Shown: positions 1 through 9,349, numbered from the stretch's first letter. The stretch is DNA of 64,000 nt from JBBRHQ01 sp963738305 (GCA_963738305.1 CAVTVU010000006.1:124001-188000), one strand, 5' to 3'. The notes: generated by a model from the letters alone, not told the origin. Made by a program: numbers and translations.

Positions 1-365
1 TCGTGGTGGTGATCGATGTTGATCAGCTCGTTGTCGCCGTTGCGGAGGAAGTCGACGGGCATGCGGTCGATGTTCCCGCAGTCCAGGAAGACGATGGTGC
101 GGTCGGCGATGTCGGCCGGGGGCTCGTGGAAGACCTCCTCCAGCGGCAGGAAGCGGTACTCGATCGGCAGCGGGAACTCCTTCGAGGCGAGGAACATCAC
201 CGAGTCCTTGCCGAGCTGGCGGAGCAGATGGTGCATCCCGAGCAGCGACCCGAGGGCGTCCCCGTCGGGTCCCTCGTGGGTGGTCAGCAGGAACCGCTGC
301 CGCGAGCGCAGCACAGCGGCGACCTGCTCGGCAGCCGGGGCCTCCACCCCCGCGACCTCGCTCAC
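1..365 (-). CDS. nrnA: DHH-family phosphoesterase, NrnA-like (partial)
   Basis: N-terminal 121 residues of a DHH phosphoesterase of the oligoribonuclease/pAp-phosphatase (NrnA) type; the rest lies beyond the window edge. Visible motifs are HEGPDGDALGS near residue 30 (metal-binding D residues), FLDCGN near 94, and NIDHHHD at the truncated end, which is the DHH signature. The GTG start at 365-363 overlaps the rbfA stop as GTGA, so it is translationally coupled to rbfA. NrnA recycles 2-5 nt RNAs in the cytoplasm and is a common last member of the nusA-infB-rbfA operon. NrnA and a RecJ-like nuclease cannot be fully separated from this fragment, but the context favours NrnA. Confidence 0.85.
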   Translation of the reverse strand, partial: MSEVAGVEAPAAEQVAAVLRSRQRFLLTTHEGPDGDALGSLLGMHHLLRQLGKDSVMFLASKEFPLPIEYRFLPLEEVFHEPPADIADRTIVFLDCGNIDRMPVDFLRNGDNELINIDHHH

Positions 366-700
366 GATTCCTCGTCGAGCAGCCGGGAGATCCGCATGCC
401 CCGCTCAATCGTCTCGTCGTAATGGAAGGTGAGTGTCGGCGTGCGCTTCATCCTCGTCTCGGCCGCGATCCGCGACTGGATCACGCCGTGCGAGGAGCGC
501 AGGCCGGCCAGGGACGCCTCGCGCTCAGCCTCCGACCCGAGCACGCTGACGAACACCTTGGCGGTGCGAAGGTCGGGGCTGGTCTCGACGGAGGTCACGG
601 TCACGAATCCGATTCTCGGGTCCTTGAGGTCGGTGCTGATCGCAGCCCCGACGACTTCGCGGAGGACTTCATTGATGCGCCGCATGCGCGCCGCTGGCAT
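362..700 (-). CDS. rbfA: Ribosome-binding factor A
   Basis: Small KH-fold protein needed for 16S rRNA 5'-end maturation and 30S assembly. From the chosen ATG at 700 the protein is 112 residues, the usual RbfA length, starting MPAARMRRINEVLREVVG. It carries the family signatures DPRIGFVTVTSVE and a C-terminal TLTFHYDETIERG. An upstream in-frame Met at 748 would add 16 unconserved residues and is not preferred. It lies between ylxP and nrnA in the rimP-nusA-infB operon, and its stop overlaps the nrnA start. Confidence 0.93.
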   Translation of the reverse strand: MPAARMRRINEVLREVVGAAISTDLKDPRIGFVTVTSVETSPDLRTAKVFVSVLGSEAEREASLAGLRSSHGVIQSRIAAETRMKRTPTLTFHYDETIERGMRISRLLDEES

Positions 701-755
701 CGCCGCGCGACTATAGCCAAAGGGACCCTCATAAAACGTAAACATCACGTTAGAA

Positions 756-1055
756 CTACGCCTGGATGTCTTCCAGGCTGAGTGTTCGGCGGGTGCTCGA
801 ACACCCCTCCGGGAAGCGCGATTCGGTGAAGCGTCGCAGCGCGTCGGCCCGCCCCTCGACCTCCGAGCCTCCGACCAGGGCGCAGAGCAGGGTCGAGCGC
901 TGCCACTTGTCCTGGGCGTCGATCTCGGCCACCGAGGCGCCGAACCGCTGCCGAAGCTGCGCCTTCAGCGAGGCCAGGAGCTTCCGCTTCCCCTTCAGGT
1001 CCCCGACCTCCCCAAAGTGCAACCGAATCTCGATCAAACAAACAAACGCGCTCAC
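756..1055 (-). CDS. ylxP: DUF503 / YlxP-like protein
   Basis: 99-residue protein of the DUF503 (YlxP) family, with the typical N-terminus FVCLIEIRLHFGEVGDLKGKR, cut here as FVCLIEIRLHF then LKGKR, followed by a basic helix and VAEIDAQDKWQ. Its usual place is between infB and rbfA, as here, which supports a role near translation or ribosome assembly; the biochemical function is not established. The N-terminal beta strand is followed by the K-x-KR motif diagnostic of the family. Confidence 0.88.
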   Translation of the reverse strand: MSAFVCLIEIRLHFGEVGDLKGKRKLLASLKAQLRQRFGASVAEIDAQDKWQRSTLLCALVGGSEVEGRADALRRFTESRFPEGCSSTRRTLSLEDIQA

Positions 1056-1273
1056 CGAGCCAGCCTAGCTCCGAGGCAGCCGGGAGACTCGACGCTCGGA
1101 GGTGCCCCGGTGGACCGGCGCCCGACGCCTCTTGCCGCGGGTGGCACGGATGGGAGGACCCATTGCGAGCACGCTTCAGCCGAGCGGAGGCAATGGTGGG
1201 TCCCATCCGCGACAGGACCCGCGGCCCGAGGCGCCCGAGCCCTCGGGCGACAGGGACCCGCGGCCCGAGGCGT
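1056..1273. repeat. infB-ylxP spacer with 19-bp direct repeat and hairpin
   Basis: No gene is seen here. A perfect 19-bp direct repeat, GGACCCGCGGCCCGAGGCG, occupies 1215-1233 and 1254-1272. Between the copies is an 8-bp inverted repeat, CGCCCGAG/CTCGGGCG (1232-1239 and 1242-1249), placed just past the infB stop codon on the minus strand. It could form a hairpin that stabilises or partly terminates the infB transcript. There is no T-tract, so termination is not assured. Confidence 0.5.
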
Positions 1274-3499
1274 CTACTCGAGCGTCTGCTCGACCTGCTT
1301 GGTCCGGAACAACTCGAGGACGTCGTCCTCCTTGACGTCGGCGTAGCCGTCGAGCACGATCCCGCACTCCTGGCCCTGCTCAACCTCGCTGACATCGTCC
1401 TTGAAGCGGCGCAGAGAGCCGATCCGGCCGGTCCAGATTACGGTCCCGTCCCGGATCAGGCGAACGGTGGCATCGCGGCTGACCGTGCCGTCTGTGACCG
1501 CGCAGCCGGCGATGCGGCCCACCCTGGAGGCTTTGAAGGTCTGCTTGACCTCTGCCTCTCCGAGCGTCTCCTCGACCTCGACGGCCTCCAGCATGCCCTC
1601 CATCGCGTTGCGGAGGTCCTCGGTGATCTTGTAGATCACCGAGTAGGTGCGGATGTCGACGCCCTCGGACTCGGCCGCGCGTCGCGCGTCGGCCAGGGGC
1701 CGAACGTTGAAGCCGATGATGATCGCGTCGGAGGCAGAGGCGAGCATCACGTCGGATTCGTTGATGCCACCCGTCTGAGCGTGGATGACGTTGATCGCGA
1801 CCTGTTCCTGGGGAACTTTGGCGATCTCGTCCTGGAGCGCTTCGAGCGAGCCCGCGACGTCGGCCTTGAGCACGATGTTCAACTCCTTGATATCGCCCTC
1901 CTGGGCGCGGGCAAAGACCTCCTCGAGTGTCACCTTGCGCGCCTGGCGGCGGGCCAGCGCCTCGGTCTTCAGCCGGTTGCCCCTCTCCTGGGCCATCTGG
2001 CGTGCGCGGCGATCGTTCTCGACCGCCTGCACGAACTCGCCCGCCTCGCAGACCCCATCGAAGCCGAGCACCTCGACCGGCATGCCCGGCCCGGCTCGCT
2101 GCACACGGTCACCGGTGAAGTCGTGCATTGCCCGCACCCGCCCCCACTGCGGCCCGGCGACCAGGGCGTCGCCGACGTTGAGGGTGCCGCGCTGGACGAG
2201 GACGCTTACCACCGGACCGCGACCGGGGTCGAGTTGGGACTCGACCACGGTGCCCGAGCCCGGCGCGTCCGGGTTCGCCGCAAGCTCTTCCAGATCGGAG
2301 ACCAGGATGATCATGTCGAGCAGGTTGTCGAGGCCCTGGTGGGTCTTCGCGGAGACGTCGACGAAGACCGTGTCCCCTCCCCACTCCTCGGGATTGATGC
2401 CGTCCGAGGCCAGCTCGGTTCTGACCCGGTCGGGCTGGGCTCCCTCCTTGTCCACCTTGTTAACGGCGATCAGCATGGGCACCCCGGCGGCGCGGGCGTG
2501 GTCGATCGCCTCCTTCGTCTGGGGCATGACGCCGTCGTCGGCGGCCACCACGATGACCGCCACGTCGGTGACTTTCGCGCCTCGGGCCCGCATCGCCGTG
2601 AAGGCTTCGTGGCCGGGGGTGTCAAGGAAGGTGATTGTCTTGTCCGAGTGATGCACCTGGTAGGCGCCGATGTGCTGCGTGATCCCGCCCGCCTCGCCGG
2701 CCGCGACCTCGGTCTCGCGAATCGCGTCGAGCAGCGAGGTCTTGCCGTGGTCGACGTGGCCCATGATCGTCACCACCGGCGGCCGCTCCGAAAGTTCCTC
2801 CTCGGAGTCCTCGAAGTCAGGCTCCTCGGGCTCCTCGTCGGCCGCGGTGACGATCTCGATCTTGCGGTCGTACTCGTCGGCGATCGCCCTCACGGACTCG
2901 TCCGTGAGGGTCTGCGTGAGGGTCGCCATCTCCCCCATCGTCATCAGCTTCTTGATCACCTCGGCGCTGCCGAGGCCGAGCAGCTCGCTCACCTCGCGAA
3001 CCGTCGCCCCCGAGGGGACCTTTGTCGCCTCGGGCTCTGCGACCTCGACCGGTCCGCGCGGGGGCTCCTCCAGCAGCGGCCTGCGTCGCCGGCCGCCACG
3101 CCGCCGCGGGGGCCGCTGCGGAGGCGGTCCGCCCATCTGGTCGCGGCGGGATGCCTGCGAATCGATCACGACCCTGCGGCGACGCTTGCCGCCGGCAGGC
3201 TTGGCGCCCTGCTTGGCCGCGGGGGCGGAACCCGCGGCGGGCTTGGCGGCGGCCGGCGCCTTCGCGGCGGGCTGCGCCGCCGGCTCCCGCGGAGCCTCGG
3301 TGTTCGTCTCCGGGGCGGCCTCGGCCGGCGCCGCGGCACCGCCTCCGTTGGCAGCCGCAAGCGCCCTCTTGGCGTCCGCCTCCTCGACGTTCGACGCGGC
3401 CGCCTTCGCCTCGATCCCGGCCGCCTTCAGCGCAGCCAGCAGCTCCTTGCTGGTGACGCCCTCGGCCTTGGCGATCTCATGGACGCGCTTCTTCGCCAC
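1274..3499 (-). CDS. infB: Translation initiation factor IF-2
   Basis: 741-residue GTPase that places initiator tRNA on the 30S subunit and promotes subunit joining. The N-terminal IF2_N helix starts MAKKRVHEIAKAEGVTSKEL, followed by an Ala/Pro/Arg-rich linker (about 60-150). The second IF2_N segment is followed by the G domain with GHVDHGKTS (G1), DTPGHEAF (G3) and NKVDK (G4). The beta-barrel, IF2 domain 3 and C-terminal barrel follow, ending in LFRTKQVEQTLE. The gene is intact. The linker is shorter than in Streptomyces IF2 (over 1000 residues). The infB start lies directly after nusA (3502), so the two are co-transcribed. Confidence 0.97.
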   Translation of the reverse strand: MAKKRVHEIAKAEGVTSKELLAALKAAGIEAKAAASNVEEADAKRALAAANGGGAAAPAEAAPETNTEAPREPAAQPAAKAPAAAKPAAGSAPAAKQGAKPAGGKRRRRVVIDSQASRRDQMGGPPPQRPPRRRGGRRRRPLLEEPPRGPVEVAEPEATKVPSGATVREVSELLGLGSAEVIKKLMTMGEMATLTQTLTDESVRAIADEYDRKIEIVTAADEEPEEPDFEDSEEELSERPPVVTIMGHVDHGKTSLLDAIRETEVAAGEAGGITQHIGAYQVHHSDKTITFLDTPGHEAFTAMRARGAKVTDVAVIVVAADDGVMPQTKEAIDHARAAGVPMLIAVNKVDKEGAQPDRVRTELASDGINPEEWGGDTVFVDVSAKTHQGLDNLLDMIILVSDLEELAANPDAPGSGTVVESQLDPGRGPVVSVLVQRGTLNVGDALVAGPQWGRVRAMHDFTGDRVQRAGPGMPVEVLGFDGVCEAGEFVQAVENDRRARQMAQERGNRLKTEALARRQARKVTLEEVFARAQEGDIKELNIVLKADVAGSLEALQDEIAKVPQEQVAINVIHAQTGGINESDVMLASASDAIIIGFNVRPLADARRAAESEGVDIRTYSVIYKITEDLRNAMEGMLEAVEVEETLGEAEVKQTFKASRVGRIAGCAVTDGTVSRDATVRLIRDGTVIWTGRIGSLRRFKDDVSEVEQGQECGIVLDGYADVKEDDVLELFRTKQVEQTLE

Positions 3500-3501
3500 A
3501 G

Positions 3502-5212
3502 CTACTTCTCAGCCTCCACCTGAGACTCCGCAACCGGTGAATCGCCGTCGAAACCACTGTCCGACGGCTCCTCAGAATCACCACCCGACGCCTCCTCCGC
3601 TTCGCGTCCGGGGGCGTCGGGGGTTCCGGCAGGCTGGGGTTCAGCAGCTTCGGCCTCGGGCTCTGACTCCCCTTCCGCGGAGGGCGTGGAGGTGGGCTCC
3701 TCGCCCGCAGCTTGCGAGGAATCTCCGCCCGCCACGTCCTCAGCTTCGCTTCCGGGCGCGGCGGGGTCGCCGGCGGATTCCGGACCCGCGGCCGAGGCCT
3801 CTGCGCCCGCGGCCAGGGCGTCTGAACCCTCAGCCGAAGCCTCGTCACCGAACGCAGCCTCGGCGGGCCCAACTATGGCGGCCACGGCCGCCTCGTCAGC
3901 CTCGGGGTCGGCGAGCGTCGCGATCTGCTCCTCGGAGAGATCGTTGAGGATCGCCACCTGGCTGGTCTGGAAGCGGCTCAACGCCTGGTGCGTCGGCAGG
4001 CCGCAGTAGGTCGTTCCGCCAACCGCGGCGTTGGGGCAACGGCGGCCGTTGGAGAGGAGGGCCATGCAGCGCCCGTCGAACTCCTCCTCACCCTCGTAGG
4101 TGATCTCGTCCTCTTCCTGGGCGAACTCCGACTCCGACTTGATGTCCACCCGCCAGCCGGTGAGCCGAGCCGCCAGGCGGGCGTTCTGGCCGTCGCGCCC
4201 GATCGCCAGCGAGAGCTGGTCGTCGGGGACGATCACGGTCGCCTGCTTGTCCTCGTCATCGACGAGGACCTCGCGCACCCGCGCAGGCGAGAGCGCCTTG
4301 GCGACGAACCGCGCCGGCTCCTCGTTGTGGGGGATGATGTCGATCTTCTCCCCGCGCAGCTCGGAGACGACCATCCGCACCCGCGATCCGCGGGGGCCGA
4401 CGCAGGCGCCGACCGGGTCGACGCCATCCGCATGGGATATGACGGCGATCTTCGAGCGATAGCCGGGCTCGCGGGCAACCCCGACGATCTCGACCAGGCT
4501 TGTCGGCGATCTCGGGCACCTCCAGCTCGAAGAGCTTCTTGATCAGCTCTGGGTTGCGGCGCGAGACCACGATGCTGGGCCCTTTCATCGAGTCCGAGAC
4601 GTCTGTGATCACGGCCTTGACCCTCATTCCGTGGTCGTAGCGCTCGTTGTAGACCTGCTCGGACTTGGGGAGCAGCGCCTCCACGCGCTCCCGCAGCTGC
4701 ACCAGCGTGTAGCGCTTGTCGGACTGCTGGATGATCCCGGTGATCAACTCGCCGACGCGGTCCTGGTACTCGTCGTACATCATCGCCCGCTCCGCCTCGC
4801 GGATCCGCTGCAGGATGACCTGCTTGGCAGTCTGGGCCGCAATCCGGCCGAAGTCGTCGGGGGTGACGTCACGGGTCGAGATCTGGTCCTCGTAGGGGGC
4901 GATCATCTCCGGGTCGAGCTCGGGCTCCTGCGGCTCGCGCATCTCGCCCGTCTCGGGGTCGATCTCGGGCTCCTCGGCCTGCTCGGCCGCCTCGGCCAGC
5001 AGCTTCTCCTCCAGCTCCGGCGGCAGGATCAGCTCGAACACGCGGAAGTCGGCGGTCTCGTGGTCGAGGTCGACCCGTGCGTACTTGGCCGCCCCGGGGG
5101 TCTTCTTGTAGGCCGAGAGCAACGCGTCCTCGAGGGCGTCCATCAGCTTGTCGGCCGAGATGCCCTTCTCCTGCTCGAGCGCCTTGACGGCCTCGACGAT
5201 CTCCTTGCTCAC
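3502..5212 (-). CDS. nusA: Transcription factor NusA with long acidic, Cys-bearing C-terminal extension (frameshifted)
   Basis: NusA binds RNA polymerase and modulates pausing, termination and antitermination. The N-terminal domain and S1 region read from ATG 5212 to about 4500. One extra base near 4500 (GACAAGCC for GACAGCC) shifts the frame. The reading then resumes with the KH domains (ADGVDPVGACVGPRGSRV; LAIGRDGQNARLAARLTGW). After KH2 there is an unusual tail of about 230 residues. It begins with C-x9-C-x10-C-x4-H, a possible zinc knuckle (RCMALLSNGRRC, YCGLPTH), followed by a helical segment and a long Glu/Ala/Ser/Pro-rich acidic region. The ATG overlaps the rimP stop (ATGA). No separate ylxR lies between nusA and infB. 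Confidence 0.93.
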
Positions 5213-5653
5213 TGACTGGCTCCTTCCGGGATCTCGGGCACGAGGTTGGTGCGATGGATCCGCTCGTGCGGAATCGTCACATGGGCGCCGCCGTCACTCA
5301 GCGCGACCTGCACGGCCACGTCGTCGGCAGCCTCGATCGTGCCCGTGAAGTTACGCCGCCCCTCGAGCGCCTCCCGGGTGCGCACGCGCACCCGGCGGCC
5401 GAGGTAGCGGCGGAAGTGCTCCGGCTTCGAGAGTGGCCGATCCGACCCCGGCGAAGAGACCTCGAGCGAGTAGCTGAGCAGGAGGTCGCCGAGCCCAGCG
5501 GTCGCCTGCTCGCAAAGCGCTCAGGTCCACGCCCTCGGGGTGATCGATGTAGATACGCAGCGCTTCCGGCCCCGAGCTCTCGATCGCGATCAACTCGATC
5601 GCCGGGTCGAGCTCGGCGAGGCGGCTGGCGATCTCTTCCTCGATTTGGCTCAT
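5209..5653 (-). CDS. rimP: Ribosome maturation factor RimP (frameshifted)
   Basis: RimP is required for 30S maturation and is the normal first gene of this operon. The N-terminal part, starting MSQIEEEIASRL at 5653 (alternative start 5671), contains LRIYIDHPEGVDLSA. An extra base in the AAA at about 5517 then shifts the frame. In the corrected frame the reading continues with EVSSPGSDRPLSKPEHF, the family signature, and the SH3-like C-terminal domain (RRNFTGTIEAADDVAVQV) to the stop overlapping nusA. Total length is about 148 residues, normal for RimP. Confidence 0.88.
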
Positions 5654-5692
5654 CGCTTGGGCTTGGCTCATCTTCTAGTGCGGTCCGGGGCG

Positions 5693-5717
5693 AAAAAAAA
5701 GTGGGCAATGCCCACTT
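5693..5717 (-). terminator. Intrinsic terminator upstream of rimP
   Basis: On the minus strand the sequence reads AAGTGGGC-ATT-GCCCACTT followed by a run of T, an 8-bp perfect stem with a U-tract. It lies about 40 nt before the rimP start. It therefore ends transcription arriving from the dtd side, or acts as an attenuator in the rimP leader. The 5718-5945 stretch upstream holds no convincing gene. Confidence 0.8.
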
Positions 5718-5945
5718 CTCGACACGCTTCGCTGTGTGAAAAGCTTCGAAACTCGTGCCTGAGTATAGCCTCGCCCGGGCGCTTGGCAAACCTCTTGAGC
5801 CGCGCCTTGGGACGAATGGAGCCGCGCCTTGGGATAAGTTGCGGCGGCTTCGCCGCCTTGGACGATCGATTCCCTATTGCCGCACCCACGGCTGACAGCG
5901 CAGCCGGCGCTGGCCTCGCGGGCACGTCAATTCGGAATCCACCGT

Positions 5946-6361
5946 CTAGGTGTCCAAGAGCAGCGTCACCGGCCCGTCGTTGACGAGCTCGACGCTCATC
6001 CTTGCCCCGAAGGCGCCGCGGGCTGCGCCAAGGGCCTCGCAGACGCGCTCATAGAGTGGCTCGGCCACCTCGGGCCGAGCCGCCGCCACGTAGCTGGGGC
6101 GGTTGCCGCGGCCGGTTTCGGCCAGCAGCGTGAACTGGCTCACGCAGAGCACTTCGCGCTCCCCCAGGGGCTCGTTCATGCGGCCCTCGGCGTCGTCGAA
6201 GATCCGCAGCTTGACCAGCTTGGCGGCGAGCCGATCGGCCTGATCGGCGCCATCGCCCTCCCCAACCCCCAGCAGGACGACCATCCCGGCGCCGATCTCG
6301 GCGATGTGCCTGCCCTCGACGCTGACCGAGGCGCCGAGACCCGCTGCACCAGCGCACGCAC
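5946..6361 (-). CDS. dtd: D-aminoacyl-tRNA deacylase (frameshifted near N-terminus)
   Basis: Dtd hydrolyses D-aminoacyl-tRNAs and glycyl-tRNA(Ala), protecting translation. The GTG start at 6361 gives MRALVQRVS. One base is missing near 6333, after which the reading continues with VSVEGR and then MVVLLGVGEGD, the catalytic region CVSQFTLLAET and the C-terminal MSVELVNDGPVTLLLDT (Gly-cisPro variant region NDGPVT). Corrected length is about 138-139 residues, typical of the family. It follows the TPR gene by 8 bp and is probably the last gene of that operon. Confidence 0.88.
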
Positions 6362-6369
6362 CGTCGGCG

Positions 6370-6759
6370 TCAGGCGCTGCGGGCGAGGCGCTCGCGGTAG
6401 ATCCGGTAGTCGCGTCGCTCCGGGCGCAGGTTCGAGGCGAGGGCGAGGTGATGGCGGGCGCGGCCGATGTCTCCGGTCAAGCTCAAGGCGCGTCCGAGGC
6501 AGAAATGCGCATAGTCGTTGACCGGGTGGGTCTCGACCACCGCCTCGAACTCCACCGCGGCCTCGTCGAACTGCCGGTTCCGAAAGTAGGCACGACCCAG
6601 CGCCTCGCGCACCGAGCTCTTCTCGGGGGCGCGGCGGGCGGCTTCGGCGAGCGGCACCGTGGCGGCGCCGAAGCTGCCGTCCTCGAGCAGCTCCACTCCC
6701 CGGCGCCAGAGCCGGTAGGTGGACTCCTCCTCGGGCGGCTTCTCGCCGATCTCAGCCAT
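6370..6759 (-). CDS. Small tetratricopeptide-repeat protein
   Basis: 129-residue soluble protein with about three TPR helix-turn-helix units (YRLWRRGVELLEDGSFGAA; VREALGRAYFRNRQFDEAA; AHFCLGRALSLTGDIGRA). No signal peptide or membrane segment is seen. TPR arrays mediate protein-protein contacts; the partner is unknown. It lies between coaBC and dtd, apparently co-transcribed. This small TPR gene is clearly real because its codons define the reading while the overlapping coaBC frame degenerates. Confidence 0.85.
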   Translation of the reverse strand: MAEIGEKPPEEESTYRLWRRGVELLEDGSFGAATVPLAEAARRAPEKSSVREALGRAYFRNRQFDEAAVEFEAVVETHPVNDYAHFCLGRALSLTGDIGRARHHLALASNLRPERRDYRIYRERLARSA

Positions 6760-6802
6760 GCCAGGAGTGTACGAAGCCGCCCCGGCCCGCCGGGGGAAGT
6801 TG

Positions 6803-8057
6803 TCAGGCGGAGGAGGGGCGCCGCGGAGCCGCCTCGCAGGACCGCCACCCGGTCGAGGATCGCCTCGGCGATCACATCCTTGGTGTCGACGGCGAGCTCG
6901 ACCTCACCCGAGGCGTCGATCAGGGTGACCGCGTTGCGCGACGACTCGAACCCGATCTCTGGGTCGGAGACGTCGTTGAGGACGATCATGTCGGCGCCCT
7001 TGCGCGCCAGCTTCTCGCGGGCCCGCGCCGCACCTCCCTCGCCGTGCTCGGCGGCGAAGCCGACGACCGTCTGGCCCTCGGCGCGCTGGGCGGCGAGGCC
7101 GGCGAGGATGTCGGCGGTCGGCTCGAGACGAAGCTCCAGGTCGTCTCCGGCACGCTTGATCTTGCCCGGGGCGACCGATTCCGGGCGAAAGTCGGCGGGC
7201 GCCGCCGCCATCAGCAGCAGATGTGAGCGCCCGAACTCCTCGGCGACCGCAGCCGCGAGCTCTGCCGCCGTGGTGACGTCCTTCCGTCGCACCCCGGCGG
7301 GCTCGGGCAGGCCGACGTTGGCGGCGATCAGGGTCACCTCGGCGCCGCGGCGGGCCGCGGCCGCTGCCAGGGCCAGGCCCATCCGGCCGCTGGAGCGGTT
7401 GCCGAGGAAGCGCACCGCGTCGATCGGCTCCCGCGTGCCGCCGGCGGTGACCAGCACGCGCATCCCGTCCCAGGGGCGCTCGCCCGCCGGGAGCACTGCC
7501 TCGATCCTGGCCAGGAGCGCCGCCGGCTCAGGGAGCCGGCCCCTGCCGAACTCGCCGCGAGAGGCCAGCCGGCCCTCTTCGGGCTCGATCACCTCCACCC
7601 CGCGATCGCGCAGGACGGCGAGATTGGCCTGCGTGGCGCCGTCTGCGTACATGCGGTCGTTCATCGCCGGCGCCACCAGGCGTGGGGCGGTACAGGCGAC
7701 GAACGACGTGGTGAGCATCGAGTCCGCCAGGCCGGTCGCGAGCCGGGCAATCGTGTTGGCCGAGGCGGGAGCGATCAGGTAGGCGTCGGCGTTGGCGACC
7801 AGCTCCAGGTGGCCGATCGGGTCGTGCTCGGGGGCAGGATCGCCCGGAAAGGCGCCGCGCAGCGGGTCGCGCTCGAACTCCGAGATCAGCACCGGTGCGC
7901 CGACGATGCCCTCGAATGAGGCGGCGCCGACGAAGCGGGTCGCCCCCTCGCTCATCAGCACCCTCACCCCGTGCCCGGCGCCGGTCGCCAGCCTGGCCAG
8001 CTCCAGGGTCTTATAGGCGGAGATCCCGCCGCTTACACCGAGCAGGATCCGGGCCAT
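6803..8057 (-). CDS. coaBC: Bifunctional phosphopantothenoylcysteine decarboxylase/synthetase (C-terminus frameshifted)
   Basis: Makes 4'-phosphopantetheine precursors of coenzyme A: CoaB ligates cysteine to phosphopantothenate (CTP-dependent), and CoaC (FMN) decarboxylates the product. The CoaC half begins MARILLGVSGGISAYK and has the substrate motif VAPAMNDRMY. The CoaB half begins near residue 190 with VLVTAGGTREPIDAVRFLGN and includes MAAAPADFRP and the KIKR segment. The open frame runs on into the TPR gene, but after AILDRVAVLR it stops looking like CoaB. A one-base shift near 6825 gives a stop at 6803-6805, which I take as the true end. Confidence 0.9.
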
Positions 8058-8090
8058 CGCTGTCCTCCCTCGGGCGGCTCAGGCGCCCGG

Positions 8091-8327
8091 CTACTGGCGG
8101 TACTCGTGCTTGAGCTTGCCGTCGGCCAGCTCCTCGAGCGCGATCGAGAGGAAGTTCCGGCCGCTGTCGGCCGACACCATCGGCGGCGGGTACTCACCGA
8201 AGTTGCCCTCGCCGAGATTGTGGTAGTAGCTGTTGATCTGGCGCGCCCGCTTGGAGGCGATCACTACCGCCGCGTAGTGGGAGTCCCCCGAGTTCTCGAG
8301 CAGTCTGTCGACTCGTGGCTTGATCAT
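8091..8327 (-). CDS. rpoZ: RNA polymerase omega subunit
   Basis: 78-residue omega subunit that assists assembly of beta-prime into RNA polymerase. The family features KPRVDRLLENSGDSHYAAV, the core SKRARQIN (the usual A-x-RARQIN motif) and the C-terminal ALEELADGKLKHEY are all present. It sits in the standard actinobacterial order gmk-rpoZ-coaBC, with a 54-bp gap to gmk and a 33-bp gap to coaBC. Confidence 0.94.
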   Translation of the reverse strand: MIKPRVDRLLENSGDSHYAAVVIASKRARQINSYYHNLGEGNFGEYPPPMVSADSGRNFLSIALEELADGKLKHEYRQ

Positions 8328-8381
8328 CGGCCGGGCATTGTAGTGGGTGCCGGCCGGCGGACCCGCAACCGGGCTCGCAGC

Positions 8382-8942
8382 TCAGGCCGCATCCAGCTCG
8401 GCTCGCACGAGCCGCTCCAGCTCGGCGGCTGCCCGGACCCGGTCGTCGTTGACCACGCGATACGCGAACTCGTCCTGGGCGGCCAGCTCCTGGGCCGCGA
8501 CGGCCAGCCGGGCGTCGATCGCCTCCGGGCTGTCGGTGCCCCGCTCAAGCAGGCGTCGGCGCAGCGCCGCAGGCTCGGGCGGCGCGATGAAGACCTGCAC
8601 CGAGGAGGGCATCGCCGCGCGCACCTGGCGGGCACCCTGGACCTCGATTTCGAGCACCACCGAGCGCCCAGCAGCGAGCCTCCTCTCGACCTCCTGGCGC
8701 AGGGTGCCGTAGCGGTTGCCGCTGTATGTCGCGAACTCGAGAAACTCGCTGTCGGCGGCACGGCGGTCGAAATCGGCCGGGTCGAGGAAGTGGTAGTCGC
8801 GGCCGTTCTCCTCGCCCTGGCGGGGCTCCCGCGTGGTGGCCGAGACCGAGAGCTCCAGCTCGGGGATCCGCTCGAGCAGCTCCGAGATCAGGGTCCCCTT
8901 CCCCACTCCCGACGGCCCCGTGATGACGAAGACCTTGGACAC
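8382..8942 (-). CDS. gmk: Guanylate kinase
   Basis: 186-residue enzyme converting GMP to GDP with ATP. The P-loop GPSGVGKGTL is at residues 9-18, followed by SATTREPRQGEENGRDYHF (GMP-binding region), an LE-I-EVQGARQV segment and a lid rich in Arg. The gene is intact and of normal length. It is flanked by mihF upstream and rpoZ downstream, the conserved actinobacterial arrangement. Confidence 0.96.
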   Translation of the reverse strand: MSKVFVITGPSGVGKGTLISELLERIPELELSVSATTREPRQGEENGRDYHFLDPADFDRRAADSEFLEFATYSGNRYGTLRQEVERRLAAGRSVVLEIEVQGARQVRAAMPSSVQVFIAPPEPAALRRRLLERGTDSPEAIDARLAVAAQELAAQDEFAYRVVNDDRVRAAAELERLVRAELDAA

Positions 8943-9016
8943 CGCCGGGAAGGTAGCTGCCGGCGGCGACGGTCCCGGGGTCGGAATTACTGCGGCGGCG
9001 TCGCCGCCCTACCGGC

Positions 9017-9349
9017 CTAGCGGTGCAGCTGCCCAACCAGCTCGGCGCGTTGCCGTTCGGACAGGCCCCCGATCGTCTTCGAGGGTGAGATCCGGCACTG
9101 GTTGAGGATGCGGTTGGCCTTGACGCGGCCGTACTTCGGCACCGCCAGCAGCATGTCGAAGACCTTGGCGGTCAGCACGTACTCGGGCGGGTCGAGCAGC
9201 AGGGCGTGGATGCTCACCTTGCTCGCCTTGAGGTCCTTCTTCAGCTTCGCCCGGGCCGAGCGGATGTTGTTGGCCCGCTTCAAGGCGTCCATTCTCTGGT
9301 CCAGCGACCTCTCGGGAGCGGCAGCGGAGGTCTTGACCGGGACGGGCAT
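9017..9349 (-). CDS. mihF: Actinobacterial integration host factor
   Basis: 110-residue nucleoid protein of the mIHF family. It has an N-terminal helical extension (RSLDQRMDALKRANNIRSAR) and an S13-like helix-two-turn-helix DNA-binding region (VPKYGRVKANRILNQCRI), then GLSERQRAEL. mIHF bends DNA and is essential in mycobacteria. It follows the pyr operon and precedes gmk, as in many actinobacteria. The usual pyrF gene, often directly upstream, is absent here. Confidence 0.93.
   Translation of the reverse strand: MPVPVKTSAAAPERSLDQRMDALKRANNIRSARAKLKKDLKASKVSIHALLLDPPEYVLTAKVFDMLLAVPKYGRVKANRILNQCRISPSKTIGGLSERQRAELVGQLHR

Noticed and set aside
1163..3523. 786-residue plus-strand frame antisense to infB
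   Set aside because: No family resemblance; arises from the codon bias of intact infB on the other strand.
4490..5520. Programmed frameshifting in nusA and rimP
   Set aside because: No slippery heptamer or downstream structure is seen, and similar one-base breaks are spread over many unrelated genes.
5668..5925. 85-residue minus-strand frame upstream of rimP
   Set aside because: It overlaps the intrinsic terminator and has no recognisable features or ribosome binding site.
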